A stretch of DNA of 64,000 bases, from NCBI RefSeq assembly GCF_001068775.1, contig NZ_JWAJ01000097.1, positions 34,453 to 98,452 on the forward strand, given 5' to 3'. This document shows, one piece after another, positions 50,945 through 60,392 of the stretch. The notes beneath the pieces are model-generated. The model saw only the letters and a list, made by a program, of their open reading frames with translations, did no database searches and had not been told where the DNA came from. Numbering within the stretch: the first letter of the stretch is position 1; each line of letters opens with the position of its first letter. The translations under genes and the position numbers were made by a program. Origin of the DNA: Streptococcus pseudopneumoniae. Its GTDB lineage: Bacteria > Bacillota > Bacilli > Lactobacillales > Streptococcaceae.

Positions 50945-53578
50945 TTATTTGGCTTCATACCAAGTCACGCCTTCATTTTCATCAGCAATGAGGGGCACAC
51001 TTAGTTGAATAGCTTCTTCCATGGTTTGTTTGACGAGTTTTTTTATGGCAGCTAATTCTGACTTAGGCACTTCAAGAACAATTTCATCGTGTACTTGTAG
51101 AAGCATCTTAGTCTGATAACCACCCTCTACCAATGCTTTATCTAGTTGAATCATAGCGATTTTGAGAATATCTGCAGCCGAACCTTGGATAGGGGAGTTG
51201 ATAGCTGTACGTTCTGCAAAACCACGAATGTTAAAGTTACGCGAATTGATATCTGGCAACTCACGACGACGTTTGAAGAGAGTTTCTACATAACCCTTAT
51301 CACGCGCCTCACGTACCACTTCATCCATGTAGTTTTTGATCCCTGGGAAGCGTTCAAAGTAGGTATCAATGTAGGCCTTAGCCTCTTTACGACTGATACC
51401 TAGGTTATTGGATAAACCAAAGTCTGAAATTCCGTAAACCACTCCAAAGTTGACAGCCTTGGCATTGCGGCGGTCGTTCGGAGTCACATCCTCAGGACGT
51501 TCAATCCCAAAGACACGCATGGCTGTCGAGGTATGGATATCCGCTCCTTCTTGGAAGGCCTTGATTAAGTGCTCATCTTTAGAGATATGCGCCAAAACTC
51601 GCAATTCAATCTGTGAATAGTCAGAGCTGAGAAGGACACTGTCCTCCCATTCTGGTACAAAAGCCTTACGGATAAGGCGACCTTGTTCCAAACGAACAGG
51701 GATATTTTGCAAGTTTGGATCGACACTAGACAGACGACCTGTCTGAGTCAAATCTTGCACATAGCGCGTGTGAATCTTGCCATCAGCTAAAATCCAGTCC
51801 TGCAAACCAATCACATAAGTGGATTGAATCTTAGCAATTTGACGGTAGTCTAGAATTTTCTTGACGATTGGGGCAATCGGAGCTAGGCGCTCCAAGACAT
51901 CCACGGCTGTCGAGTACCCTGTCTTGGTTTTCTTGGTATATTCGAGAGGGAGACCTAGTTTTTCAAAAAGAAGGACACCCAACTGTTTAGGTGAATTGAT
52001 ATTAAATTCCTCACCTGCTAGGTCATAAATCTCTTGCGTCAGCTTTTCAATGACAAGCTCATTTTCAGCTTGCATCTCGAGTAGAGTTTCTTTTTTAACC
52101 TTAATCCCAGCGATTTCCATCTTAGCAAGAACAAAGGCCAGAGGCTGCTCCATATCATAGAGAAGGTTTAACTGTCCGTTTTCACTTAACTTTTCAAGCA
52201 ATACAGGCTCTGTCTCAACCAGCACAGCAACCTTGCGAGCCAAGTGCTCCAAGAATGTCTCTCTCTCAGGGATAGCTTTCTTGATCCCCTTACCGTAGAA
52301 GGTCTCATCATCAACCAAATAAGTTTGGCCGTAGAGACTAGCGATAGTTGAAATTTCATTATTCTCGACAGTAGAGAGAAGGTATTTGGCCAAGCGACTG
52401 TCAAAAGCTGGAGCCTGTAAATTCAAACCAAAACGATTTAAGAGAACTTTAGCTTTCTTAAAGTCATACACTTTCAGAGGTGTTTTTTCTAGAAAATCCT
52501 TGAGAATCGGATTCTGCAAAAGTTCCAACTTATCTGTAGCGTATAGCTTGTCCCCACAAGACCAAGCAAAACCAACCAAATCATCTGTATGGTAATTTTC
52601 ACCAAAAAGTTCAAAGTGGAAGATAGAGTCGGCACTCAGCATATCTTCAGTCACTTTGTCAACCATGGTAAAATTCAAACTCTCAGCTTGGTTAGTCTGA
52701 GAAGCATTCAAGGCTTGCTTGAGCTGTTTAAAGCCCATCTCATCGTAGAATTTTCCTAAGCTTTCCACATCTGGACCGCTATAAACCAAATCATCTAGAC
52801 TGATTTCAATTGGCGCTTTCGTGTCGATGGTCGCTAGTGTTTTAGACAGAAAAGCTTGTTCCTTGTCATTGACAAGATTTTCCTTCATCTTGGAAGCCTT
52901 CATGCCATCGATATTTTCATAAATACCTTCCAGCGATCCGTGTTCTAACAAGAGCTTGATCCCAGTCTTTTCACCAATCTTGGTCACCCCAGGGATATTA
53001 TCAGACTTATCCCCCATGAGTGCCTTGAGATCAATGAACTGAGCTGGTGTGATTCCCATCTTTTCCATGAGATAAGCCGGTGTAAAGGCCTCAAACTCAG
53101 CCACACCTTTCTTAGAAATCTCAACCACAGTATGCTCATCTGTCAACTGAATCAAGTCCTTGTCTCCGCTGACGATAGTTACATCAAAAGAATCCTTTTC
53201 AGCCAAACGACCCAGAGTCCCGATGATATCATCTGCTTCATACTGAGCTAACTCATAATGACGAATCCCAAGATGGTCTAGCAACTCACGAATAAAAGGA
53301 AATTGCTCACGAAACTCATCCGGAGTCTTGGCACGACCACCCTTATAGTCTGCATACATATCTGTACGGAAAGTCGTCTTCCCAGCATCAAAAGCAACCA
53401 AGATATGACTCGGTTGAACACGCTCCAGTAGGTGATTTAACATCAGATGAAATCCATAGATTGCATTGGTATGTAGTCCATTGTCATTTTTAAAACGATC
53501 TAGTTGCTGATAAAGGGCAAAAAATGCTCGGAAAGCAACTGAAGAACCGTCAATCAATAATAATTTTTTCTTGTCCAT
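50945..53578 (-). CDS. polA: DNA polymerase I
   Basis: The 877-residue polymerase is used in Okazaki-fragment maturation and repair. The N-terminal 5' nuclease is present (LLIDGSSVAFRAFF, IVSGDKDLIQL, LMGDKSDNIPGV), the middle 3'-5' exonuclease-like domain lacks the full set of catalytic acids, and the polymerase motifs are DYSQIELRVLAHIS, RRNAKAVNFGVVYGIS and VHDEIVLE. I start at ATG 53578 (MDKKKLLLIDG); the longer frame to 53614 crosses the promoter. There is no good ribosome binding site, and a TATAAT lies six bases before the ATG, so the mRNA may be leaderless. Confidence 0.95.
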   Translation of the reverse strand: MDKKKLLLIDGSSVAFRAFFALYQQLDRFKNDNGLHTNAIYGFHLMLNHLLERVQPSHILVAFDAGKTTFRTDMYADYKGGRAKTPDEFREQFPFIRELLDHLGIRHYELAQYEADDIIGTLGRLAEKDSFDVTIVSGDKDLIQLTDEHTVVEISKKGVAEFEAFTPAYLMEKMGITPAQFIDLKALMGDKSDNIPGVTKIGEKTGIKLLLEHGSLEGIYENIDGMKASKMKENLVNDKEQAFLSKTLATIDTKAPIEISLDDLVYSGPDVESLGKFYDEMGFKQLKQALNASQTNQAESLNFTMVDKVTEDMLSADSIFHFELFGENYHTDDLVGFAWSCGDKLYATDKLELLQNPILKDFLEKTPLKVYDFKKAKVLLNRFGLNLQAPAFDSRLAKYLLSTVENNEISTIASLYGQTYLVDDETFYGKGIKKAIPERETFLEHLARKVAVLVETEPVLLEKLSENGQLNLLYDMEQPLAFVLAKMEIAGIKVKKETLLEMQAENELVIEKLTQEIYDLAGEEFNINSPKQLGVLLFEKLGLPLEYTKKTKTGYSTAVDVLERLAPIAPIVKKILDYRQIAKIQSTYVIGLQDWILADGKIHTRYVQDLTQTGRLSSVDPNLQNIPVRLEQGRLIRKAFVPEWEDSVLLSSDYSQIELRVLAHISKDEHLIKAFQEGADIHTSTAMRVFGIERPEDVTPNDRRNAKAVNFGVVYGISDFGLSNNLGISRKEAKAYIDTYFERFPGIKNYMDEVVREARDKGYVETLFKRRRELPDINSRNFNIRGFAERTAINSPIQGSAADILKIAMIQLDKALVEGGYQTKMLLQVHDEIVLEVPKSELAAIKKLVKQTMEEAIQLSVPLIADENEGVTWYEAK

Positions 53579-53584
53579 ACACCC

Positions 53585-53590
53585 ATTATA
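53585..53590 (-). promoter_or_regulatory. -10 element directly upstream of polA
   Basis: TATAAT on the minus strand is followed by GGGTGT and then the polA ATG. With the usual 6-7 base distance, transcription would begin at or next to the start codon. The -35 region is weak (TGGTAT at 17 bases). Confidence 0.45.
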
Positions 53591-53642
53591 AAGGAAAGCA
53601 GGGAAAAATACCATTAGGAAGAGCCCAAATGCTGAATAACAC

Positions 53643-54776
53643 TTATGAGACTGGTTTTTCTACTCGAACTCCATCGCCATCAACTTGAAATCCATCGATA
53701 GTAGTATTTACTGCCAATTCTCCAGATGCATTTACATAGTAATGTTTTCCTGAAACCTGGAACCACTGGCTGGTTTTCATAGCTCCAGAACTTTCCAGAT
53801 AATACCAAATACCTTTTTCCTTCAACCAACCTGTCTGCATTTCACCAGATGACTTCAAGTAATACCAATTCGAACCATCTTTTAACCAACCTGTCGTCAT
53901 TCTACCATCAGCTTGCAAATGATACCAGTTCCCATTAATCTTCTTCCAACCGACGGCTATCTGACCATTTTCATAGTAGTACCAACTTGTTCCCTCTTTT
54001 GCCCAACCATTTTTAGAGCTAACTGTTTTAGTTAAGGGGATATAACGTCTGTTTCCACTTCGTGAAATATAACTAATCCATTTATAGCCTTCTTTTTCAA
54101 AGGTTTGATCATAATGAACACTCATTCCAGCTTCGTAGTAATCGATAACAGTAGATGTCAATGATGGCTGATCCATAATAGCAGATTTTTCTGTGAAGTG
54201 ATGAGTTCCACTGAAAGCTAGTAGAGACTGATGATGCCCTACACTAGCATTCCCTACATCTTTAAAGTGAATGAAACCAGTCATAGAACTCGCCTTTACA
54301 ATTCTACTATGATATGTTTCTGTATAATCATAATTGTACTCCTCGATTTCAATCATGTCTCCAATCACATTAGATACCCAGGCTACGTGACCGTACTGCC
54401 CTCTTGTACTCCAAGCAATCGCACCAATTGCTGGTTGCTGGTCCACCCGATAGCCTTCTTTTTGGGCTCGATAACCCCATTGATTAGCGTTCCCATAAGC
54501 AGCTGGTAGTTCAAAACCATTGACACTACTTAAACGAAAAGCAGCAAAAGAGGTGCATTGTCCCGAGTACATACGCCACTTATCAATTTTTTGACTTCCA
54601 TTTTTATAATAATAGGGATAATCATCTCCTCGTGCCAGTGATCCATTGTTTGCCTGGTTGGCATGAACAGTTCCTTCACCAAACAAAAAAGCTCCTGCTA
54701 GTAATAGTGAAGCTGATCCTACAGCTGTCTTTCTGAGAAAAGTTCCCTTTTTATGTCCTGCTTTAGTAAATGTCAT
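53643..54776 (-). CDS. cbpD: Choline-binding CHAP murein hydrolase, CbpD-like fratricin
   Basis: The 377-residue secreted enzyme starts with a signal peptide (to about residue 39) carrying a YSIRK-like stretch (FLRKTAVGSASLLLAG). The CHAP domain (~50-175) has catalytic Cys in MYSGQCTSFAAFRL (C74) and His in QYGHVAWVSNV (H130). One SH3b domain (~190-250) and five choline-binding repeats (GWLKDGSNWYYLKSSGEMQT type, ~257-360) follow. In pneumococcus CbpD lyses non-competent siblings during competence; that protein has two SH3b domains and a different leader as I recall. A com-box-like TTCGAATG lies upstream. It sits between polA and veg. Confidence 0.88.
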   Translation of the reverse strand: MTFTKAGHKKGTFLRKTAVGSASLLLAGAFLFGEGTVHANQANNGSLARGDDYPYYYKNGSQKIDKWRMYSGQCTSFAAFRLSSVNGFELPAAYGNANQWGYRAQKEGYRVDQQPAIGAIAWSTRGQYGHVAWVSNVIGDMIEIEEYNYDYTETYHSRIVKASSMTGFIHFKDVGNASVGHHQSLLAFSGTHHFTEKSAIMDQPSLTSTVIDYYEAGMSVHYDQTFEKEGYKWISYISRSGNRRYIPLTKTVSSKNGWAKEGTSWYYYENGQIAVGWKKINGNWYHLQADGRMTTGWLKDGSNWYYLKSSGEMQTGWLKEKGIWYYLESSGAMKTSQWFQVSGKHYYVNASGELAVNTTIDGFQVDGDGVRVEKPVS

Positions 54777-54824
54777 GCATTCTCCTTCAAATAATTAGAT
54801 TTTTGAGGTTGACCTCATCTATAT

Positions 54825-54832
54825 CATTCGAA
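54825..54832 (-). promoter_or_regulatory. Com-box-like element upstream of cbpD
   Basis: On the minus strand TTCGAATG differs from the SigX box (TNCGAATA) only in the last base, is preceded by a T-rich stretch, and would give a ~40-base leader. A palindrome (TGAGGTTGACCTCA) lies between it and the ribosome binding site. Late-competence control is likely but rests on 7 of 8 matches. Confidence 0.55.
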
Positions 54833-54837
54833 AGAAA

Positions 54838-54866
54838 AAGAAAAAAGTGAGAAACTTCCCACTTTC
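54838..54866 (-). terminator. Terminator after veg
   Basis: On the minus strand AAAGTGGG pairs with CTCACTTT around a short loop and is followed by TTTCTTTTTC. The T-rich tail doubles as the upstream part of the cbpD com-box promoter. Confidence 0.75.
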
Positions 54867-54876
54867 ATGAATATCC

Positions 54877-55143
54877 TTAATCTAAATAATGAATTAAGTT
54901 CTTTTCTGTTAAAATATCTGAATAGGTGAAAGATTCAACATAGACGTTTGCCTGTTTGTCTCCTTCAACATTTCCAAACTCAACGATGAAGAGCGATGGA
55001 TAAACCTCAATTAGTTTTCCCAAACGATTTTTTTGGCGTTTACGACCATTTTCTAAGGTCATTTCTACCACTTGTCCCTCATGCGCCTTAATTTCTTCTT
55101 TGATTTTTTTCATTTTAGCCACATCTGTAAATGCGTCTGTCAT
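54877..55143 (-). CDS. veg: Veg family protein
   Basis: This 88-residue protein contains the Veg domain: IKEEIKAHEGQVVEMTLENG, then RKRQKNRLGKLIEVYPSLFI. In Bacillus Veg stimulates biofilm matrix gene expression; the role in streptococci is not established. Its start overlaps the dnaB stop by four bases (ATGA), which couples the two. Confidence 0.88.
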   Translation of the reverse strand: MTDAFTDVAKMKKIKEEIKAHEGQVVEMTLENGRKRQKNRLGKLIEVYPSLFIVEFGNVEGDKQANVYVESFTYSDILTEKNLIHYLD

Positions 55144-56498
55144 CTTGCTTCCTCCATCTTCGAAATACTTGAAAATTTATTATATTCTTTTTGGAAAATC
55201 AATTCTACCGTTCCGCGAGCACCGCTACGGTTTTTCTCGATAATCACTTCTACTTTATTATTTGGAATGCCTTCCTCCTCTTCACCACCGCGCTCATAAT
55301 AGTCATCACGATAGAGAAAGGCTACGATATCAGCATCCTGCTCAATAGATCCAGATTCACGAATATCAGACAAAACTGGTCTCTTATCTTGACGTTGCTC
55401 TACACCACGAGAAAGCTGACTAAGAGCTATAACTGGAACTTTGAGTTCTTTTGCTAAGATTTTCAACTGACGGGAAATCTCAGATACTTCTTGTTGACGA
55501 TTTTCTCGACCAGTTCCAGTGATAAGCTGAAGATAGTCAATCAAAATCAAGCCCAGATTACCTGTTTCTTGAGCCAGTTTACGGGAACGAGAGCGAATTT
55601 CTGTGATCCGAATCCCTGGTGTATCATCAATGTAGATACTTGCATTAGCCAGATTACCCTGAGCAATCGTATACTTGCGCCATTCTTCCTCAGTCAATTG
55701 CCCTGTACGGATAGAATGCGACTCTACCAAGCCTTCCGCAGCTAGCATACGATCGACCAAACTTTCAGCACCCATTTCCAGAGAGAAAATAGCAACTGTC
55801 TTGTCTAATTTGGTTCCGATATTTTGCGCAATATTCAAAGCAAAGGCTGTCTTACCAACCGCAGGACGAGCTGCCAAAATAATCAATTCTTCCTCATGCA
55901 GACCTGTCGTCATGTGATCTAAATCTCGATAACCTGTCGCAATACCCGTGATATCCGAAGTCTGTTGCGAACGAGCTTCTAGATTCCCAAAGTTGATATT
56001 CAATACATCACGAATATTTTTAAAACCATTTCGATTGGCATTCTCACTAACGTCAATCAAGCCTTTTTCTGCACGAGCGATAATTTCGTCAGCAGGTTGA
56101 GAAGCTTCATAGGCTAGGTTTACAGACTCTGTCAACTTAGCAATCAGGCGTCGAAGCATAGCCTTTTCTGCTACAATTTTAGCATAGTATTCCGCATTAG
56201 CAGAGGTTGGCACTGAATTGACAATCTCAACCAGATAAGACAAGCCTCCGATAGTTTGTAAATCACCTTGACTATCTAGTATAGTCCGAACTGTGGTTGC
56301 ATCAATAGCATCTCCACGATCAGACAAATCAACCATAGCCTGAAAAATCAAACGGTGAGCATACTTAAAGAAGTCCTGTGAATCGATATATTCTCGGACA
56401 AAAACGAGTTTAGTCTCATCAATAAAAATGGCTCCCAACACAGATTGTTCTGCTAGAATATCTTGAGGCTGAACACGTAGTTCTTCAACTTCTGCCAT
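55140..56498 (-). CDS. dnaB: Replicative DNA helicase DnaB
   Basis: This 452-residue hexameric helicase of the replication fork (called DnaC in B. subtilis) has an N-terminal primase-interacting domain (PQDILAEQSVLGAIFID), Walker A ARPAVGKTAF, Walker B LILIDYLQLI and the late motif SGSIEQDADIVAFLYRDDYY. The length is normal. It follows rplI by 42 bases in the classical gdpP-rplI-dnaB order. Confidence 0.97.
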   Translation of the reverse strand: MAEVEELRVQPQDILAEQSVLGAIFIDETKLVFVREYIDSQDFFKYAHRLIFQAMVDLSDRGDAIDATTVRTILDSQGDLQTIGGLSYLVEIVNSVPTSANAEYYAKIVAEKAMLRRLIAKLTESVNLAYEASQPADEIIARAEKGLIDVSENANRNGFKNIRDVLNINFGNLEARSQQTSDITGIATGYRDLDHMTTGLHEEELIILAARPAVGKTAFALNIAQNIGTKLDKTVAIFSLEMGAESLVDRMLAAEGLVESHSIRTGQLTEEEWRKYTIAQGNLANASIYIDDTPGIRITEIRSRSRKLAQETGNLGLILIDYLQLITGTGRENRQQEVSEISRQLKILAKELKVPVIALSQLSRGVEQRQDKRPVLSDIRESGSIEQDADIVAFLYRDDYYERGGEEEEGIPNNKVEVIIEKNRSGARGTVELIFQKEYNKFSSISKMEEAR

Positions 56499-56540
56499 CA
56501 GACTTTCCTTCCTTTTACAATGTTGTCAACCAATCGTAAA

Positions 56541-56993
56541 TTAAGCTTCCTTGACACGAAGATTGATTACACTTGTCACATCTTGATAAATCTTCACCGG
56601 AACATCAATCAAACCAACTGCTCGGATTGGTGATTGAACTTGAATATGACGTTTATCAATTTTAATACCAAATTGTTTTTGCAATTCTTCTGCAATCTTC
56701 TTGTTAGTAATTGACCCAAATGTACGTCCATCTGGACCAACTTTTTCAACAAACTCAACGATTGTTTCTTCTGCTTCCAGTTTCGCTTTAATTTCCTTAG
56801 CTTCTGCAAGCATCTCTGCATGTGCTTTTTCTTCTGATTTTTGCTTACCACGCAACTCACCAATGGCTTGAGCTGTAGCTTCCTTAGCAAGGTTTTTCTT
56901 AATTAAAAAGTTTTGTGCATATCCAGTTGGTACTTCTTTAATTTCACCTTTTTTCCCTTTACCTTTAACATCTGCTAAAAAGATTACTTTCAT
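56541..56993 (-). CDS. rplI: 50S ribosomal protein L9
   Basis: The 150-residue protein has the conserved N-terminus [19 protein letters not shown], the long connecting helix rich in Glu/Lys/Ala, and the C-terminal domain [21 protein letters not shown]9 binds 23S domain V and extends from the L1 side of the subunit. It overlaps gdpP by four bases. Confidence 0.97.
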   Translation of the reverse strand: MKVIFLADVKGKGKKGEIKEVPTGYAQNFLIKKNLAKEATAQAIGELRGKQKSEEKAHAEMLAEAKEIKAKLEAEETIVEFVEKVGPDGRTFGSITNKKIAEELQKQFGIKIDKRHIQVQSPIRAVGLIDVPVKIYQDVTSVINLRVKEA

Positions 56994-58963
56994 TCTTCTG
57001 ACTCCTTTTCTTTTGTTTCATTAAAAATAACTGTTTTCAGTTTATCTCCTGCTTCTTGCAGGCTCATATCTGTCAAACGTGCCGCAGCTAAGTTAAAGTG
57101 ACCACCGCCACCTAACTCTTCCATAATTCGTTGGACATTGATCTTACTTCTGCTTCGCGCAGAAATGGAGATTGATCCTTGACTATTCTTAGCAAGTACA
57201 AAGCTGGCCTCTATACCAGACATAGCAAGCATAGCGTCAGCAGCCTTACTAATAACAACCGTATCGTACTCTTTATCCTCCAAAGCTTGAGCAACCAGGA
57301 TTGATGGCTGCACCATTTGCCCTTGTAAAATTAACTCATTTACTAATCGATATTCTTCAAAATCCGTAGCCGAAATTTCCTGAATGACAATGCTATCACT
57401 CCCTCTCGTTCTGAGATAACTTGCAACATCAAAAGTTCGACTAGTTACCCGAGAGGTGAAATTTTTAGTATCCAGCATCATCCCTCCCATAAGAACACTA
57501 GCCTGAATACGACTCAAACGTTTCTTCTTAGAGTTTTGAAATTGAATCAATTCTGTTACTAGTTCACTAGCACTACTAGCTCCACTCTCGATATAGGTAA
57601 TGACCGAATTATCTGGAAAATCTTGGTCACGACGATGATGGTCAATGACAATCGTCTGGGTAAACAAGTCATAAAACTCTTTGGATAAGGTTAAAGCTGT
57701 CTTAGAATGGTCAACCATCACCAGTAAGGAGCGTTTGGTAACCATTGTCATAGCCTGGCCTAAAGAAAGAAGTTTTGAAACACCCTCCTCTTCCAAATAG
57801 TTAACCGCTCGAGCAATATCTGGAGACATCTGTGTAGGTTCATAAATCACATAACTCTCTTCCAGTACATTACTCGAAAACAACTGCATTCCAACTGCTG
57901 AACCAAGAGCATCCATATCCAGATTCTTATGACCAACAACAAAAACTCGATCAACACTTTTAAGTTTGTCTGAGATAGCTGTCATCATGGCACGAGTTCG
58001 TGTCCGAGTACGTTTAACTGATGCTGCTGAACCTCCTCCAAAGTAGATTGGATTTTTAGTTTCATCATTCTCTTTTACGACAACTTGGTCACCACCACGA
58101 ACTTCAGCTAAATTGAGATTAAGAAGAGCCACCTTCCCAATCTGATCATGATTCCCATCACCATAGGAAACTCCCATACTCATCGTTAGTGGTAAATTCC
58201 GTTGCTTGGCTTCTTCACGAAAGGTATCAATCACAGAAAACTTATCCTGCATCAAGTGATTAAGCACAGTGTAATCCGTAAATAGATAAAAACGATCCAT
58301 ACTTACTCTACGAGAAAACATGGCATATTTCCCAGCAAATTCGGAAACAAAATTTGCAACAAAACTATTGATATGACTAATGTCTGATTCAGACGTTTCA
58401 TTTTCCAAATCATCATAGTTATCAACTGAAATAACTCCAATTACAGGACGACTTGTTACCAATTCAGCAGTCGCCTCATACTCACCAGAAACATCAAAAA
58501 AGTATAAGACACCTGAATTTCTATCTAAATGCACTGCATAACGTTTCTCCCCAACAATGGCATAAGACCCTGGGGAAGAAATCGAACTCTTTAAAATCTT
58601 TTGAAATTGAGGAAAATCAATTTCTCCATCCTCAGTTGTCAAAATTAATTCCGCATAGGGATTGAACCATTCAATCTCACTGCTGTCCATATTTAATTTA
58701 ACAACCCCGACAGGCATTTGCTCCAACAGAGCACTCAAACTATCCGTAGCCTGATGATTGACATACTGGATTTGCTCGATATCTGTTTTTTTGTAATATT
58801 TTTTCTGGAAATTAAATAGCAGAACATAGAATACGATAAATAAAAATAGACTTGCTATAGTGATAAGATTATCCTTTACTAACACAATCAAAATGGTCAT
58901 AATCGTAAAGGTTACCATAGCAATCAGATACATAAAAAAGGGATTTATTTCATTTTTTTTCAT
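56990..58963 (-). CDS. gdpP: Cyclic-di-AMP phosphodiesterase GdpP
   Basis: The 657-residue membrane enzyme hydrolyses c-di-AMP to pApA. Two N-terminal membrane helices are followed by a degenerate PAS domain, a degenerate GGDEF domain (~170-300), a DHH domain ([35 protein letters not shown]) and DHHA1 ([14 protein letters not shown]). I choose ATG 58963, six bases after AAGAGG; six extra codons to 58981 would include that site. It is first in gdpP-rplI-dnaB-veg. Confidence 0.95.
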   Translation of the reverse strand: MKKNEINPFFMYLIAMVTFTIMTILIVLVKDNLITIASLFLFIVFYVLLFNFQKKYYKKTDIEQIQYVNHQATDSLSALLEQMPVGVVKLNMDSSEIEWFNPYAELILTTEDGEIDFPQFQKILKSSISSPGSYAIVGEKRYAVHLDRNSGVLYFFDVSGEYEATAELVTSRPVIGVISVDNYDDLENETSESDISHINSFVANFVSEFAGKYAMFSRRVSMDRFYLFTDYTVLNHLMQDKFSVIDTFREEAKQRNLPLTMSMGVSYGDGNHDQIGKVALLNLNLAEVRGGDQVVVKENDETKNPIYFGGGSAASVKRTRTRTRAMMTAISDKLKSVDRVFVVGHKNLDMDALGSAVGMQLFSSNVLEESYVIYEPTQMSPDIARAVNYLEEEGVSKLLSLGQAMTMVTKRSLLVMVDHSKTALTLSKEFYDLFTQTIVIDHHRRDQDFPDNSVITYIESGASSASELVTELIQFQNSKKKRLSRIQASVLMGGMMLDTKNFTSRVTSRTFDVASYLRTRGSDSIVIQEISATDFEEYRLVNELILQGQMVQPSILVAQALEDKEYDTVVISKAADAMLAMSGIEASFVLAKNSQGSISISARSRSKINVQRIMEELGGGGHFNLAAARLTDMSLQEAGDKLKTVIFNETKEKESEE

Positions 58964-59056
58964 TACAAACCTCTTGCGCATTATTATACCATAATTGTAG
59001 CCAAAATGCGACTTTTAAAGAGGTATCTCTAGCTACCAACTTCAGATTTTCAAACT

Positions 59057-59088
59057 AAAAAGTGGTTTACACTAGTGTAAACCACTTT
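59057..59088. terminator. Perfect 32-bp palindromic terminator
   Basis: AAAAGTGGTTTACACT followed directly by its exact reverse complement. It lies between hpf (minus) and gdpP and would terminate hpf transcripts. Confidence 0.85.
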
Positions 59089-59107
59089 TACAGACTAATT
59101 TTTAAGA

Positions 59108-59650
59108 TTATTTAACTTCTAGAAGACCAATATCTCCGTCTTCACGACGATAAATAACATTTGTTGTTTCATCTTCAACATCTACATAAATAAAGAAGTC
59201 ATGTCCCAATAAATCCATCTGTAAGATAGCTTCTTCCAAATCCATTGGTTTCAAATCAATTTGTTTTGAACGAACAACTTTTGGTTGTGCTACATTTAAG
59301 TCCTCAACTAAAGCATCTGTAAAGAGTTGACTTGTAGATACTTTATTTCTGTTCTTACGTTCAATTTTAGTTTTGTTTTTACGAATCTGACGCTCAATCT
59401 TATCTGTCACCAAATCAATAGAACCATACATATCTTGAGAAATATCTTCTGCACGAAGAGTAATAGATCCAAGCGGAATGGTTACTTCAACTTTAGCAGT
59501 CTTTTCACGGTAAACTTTCAAGTTAACACGCGCATCCAATTCTTGGTCTGCTTGGAAGTATTTTTCGATCTTTTCGAGTTTAGAAACTACATAATCACGA
59601 ATTGCTTCTGTTACTTCTAGGTTTTCACCACGGATACTATATTTAATCAT
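59108..59650 (-). CDS. hpf: Long-form ribosome hibernation promotion factor
   Basis: The 180-residue protein has an N-terminal S30AE/YfiA domain (IKYSIRGENLEVTEAIRDYV) that blocks the decoding site, a linker, and a C-terminal dimerisation domain (AILQMDLLGHDFFIYVDVED) that makes 100S ribosome dimers. AAGAAGGT precedes the ATG. Monocistronic, directly downstream of the comF operon on the same strand. Confidence 0.95.
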   Translation of the reverse strand: MIKYSIRGENLEVTEAIRDYVVSKLEKIEKYFQADQELDARVNLKVYREKTAKVEVTIPLGSITLRAEDISQDMYGSIDLVTDKIERQIRKNKTKIERKNRNKVSTSQLFTDALVEDLNVAQPKVVRSKQIDLKPMDLEEAILQMDLLGHDFFIYVDVEDETTNVIYRREDGDIGLLEVK

Positions 59651-59729
59651 ATAAGTACCTTCTTTCTAAACATATTTGTTTTTCTAATTATATTATAACG
59701 CTTTCATATTTTTTTTGCAAACTTTTTCC

Positions 59730-60392
59730 TCATCTTGCGAGGGAAAAAGTTTTAATATTCTGACAACCAGACTCTAATAGCATACTTTTAAGACGATTCA
59801 AGGTAGTTCCAGTTGTATAAATATCATCAAAGAGTAAGATATTTTCTGGGAGCTTCACACCATCTTTCAGAAAAAATGGGAACTCTGTAAGTAAACGATC
59901 TGCTCGATTTTTTGAAGAACTAGCCTCCACTTCGTTTTTAACCAAAATATCCAGATATGTTAGTCCAGTCTCCTTTATCAAACCCTCTACTTGATTAAAG
60001 CCTCTACTTTTAAAACGCTGCTCACTCAGAGGTACGATCACAATCCGATAACCCTTGTACTTTTTTAACTCTGTTTGCAAAATTTTAGAAAATACCTTTC
60101 TTAAAAGATAATCGCCATCAAATTTATAGCGACTAAAATACTCTTTCATAGCCTGATTATAGGAATAAAGAGCTGCATGATCAACCTTTACACCTTTTTT
60201 ACACCAAAATTGACAATCTTGACAATTTGTTGACACGTCTTTTTTGAAACAACTAGGGCAATGGTTGTCACCGATACTCTCAAAAGACGATAGACAAGAT
60301 TCACATACTAGTTCCTCCTCCTTTTTAAAACAGAGCAGGTTAGTAAAGCTTATCTCTGTTTGCAAGCTTTTAGCACACAATAAACACTTCAT
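59730..60392 (-). CDS. comFC: Competence protein ComFC, phosphoribosyltransferase-like
   Basis: The 220-residue protein is required for transformation. An N-terminal zinc-ribbon region has four CxxC pairs (C3/C6, C30/C33, C45/C48, C57/C60), followed by a PRTase fold with PLSEQRFKSRGFNQVEGL and the PRPP loop LLFDDIYTTGTTL. It overlaps comFA by four bases. The metal and PRT domains are intact. Confidence 0.93.
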   Translation of the reverse strand: MKCLLCAKSLQTEISFTNLLCFKKEEELVCESCLSSFESIGDNHCPSCFKKDVSTNCQDCQFWCKKGVKVDHAALYSYNQAMKEYFSRYKFDGDYLLRKVFSKILQTELKKYKGYRIVIVPLSEQRFKSRGFNQVEGLIKETGLTYLDILVKNEVEASSSKNRADRLLTEFPFFLKDGVKLPENILLFDDIYTTGTTLNRLKSMLLESGCQNIKTFSLAR

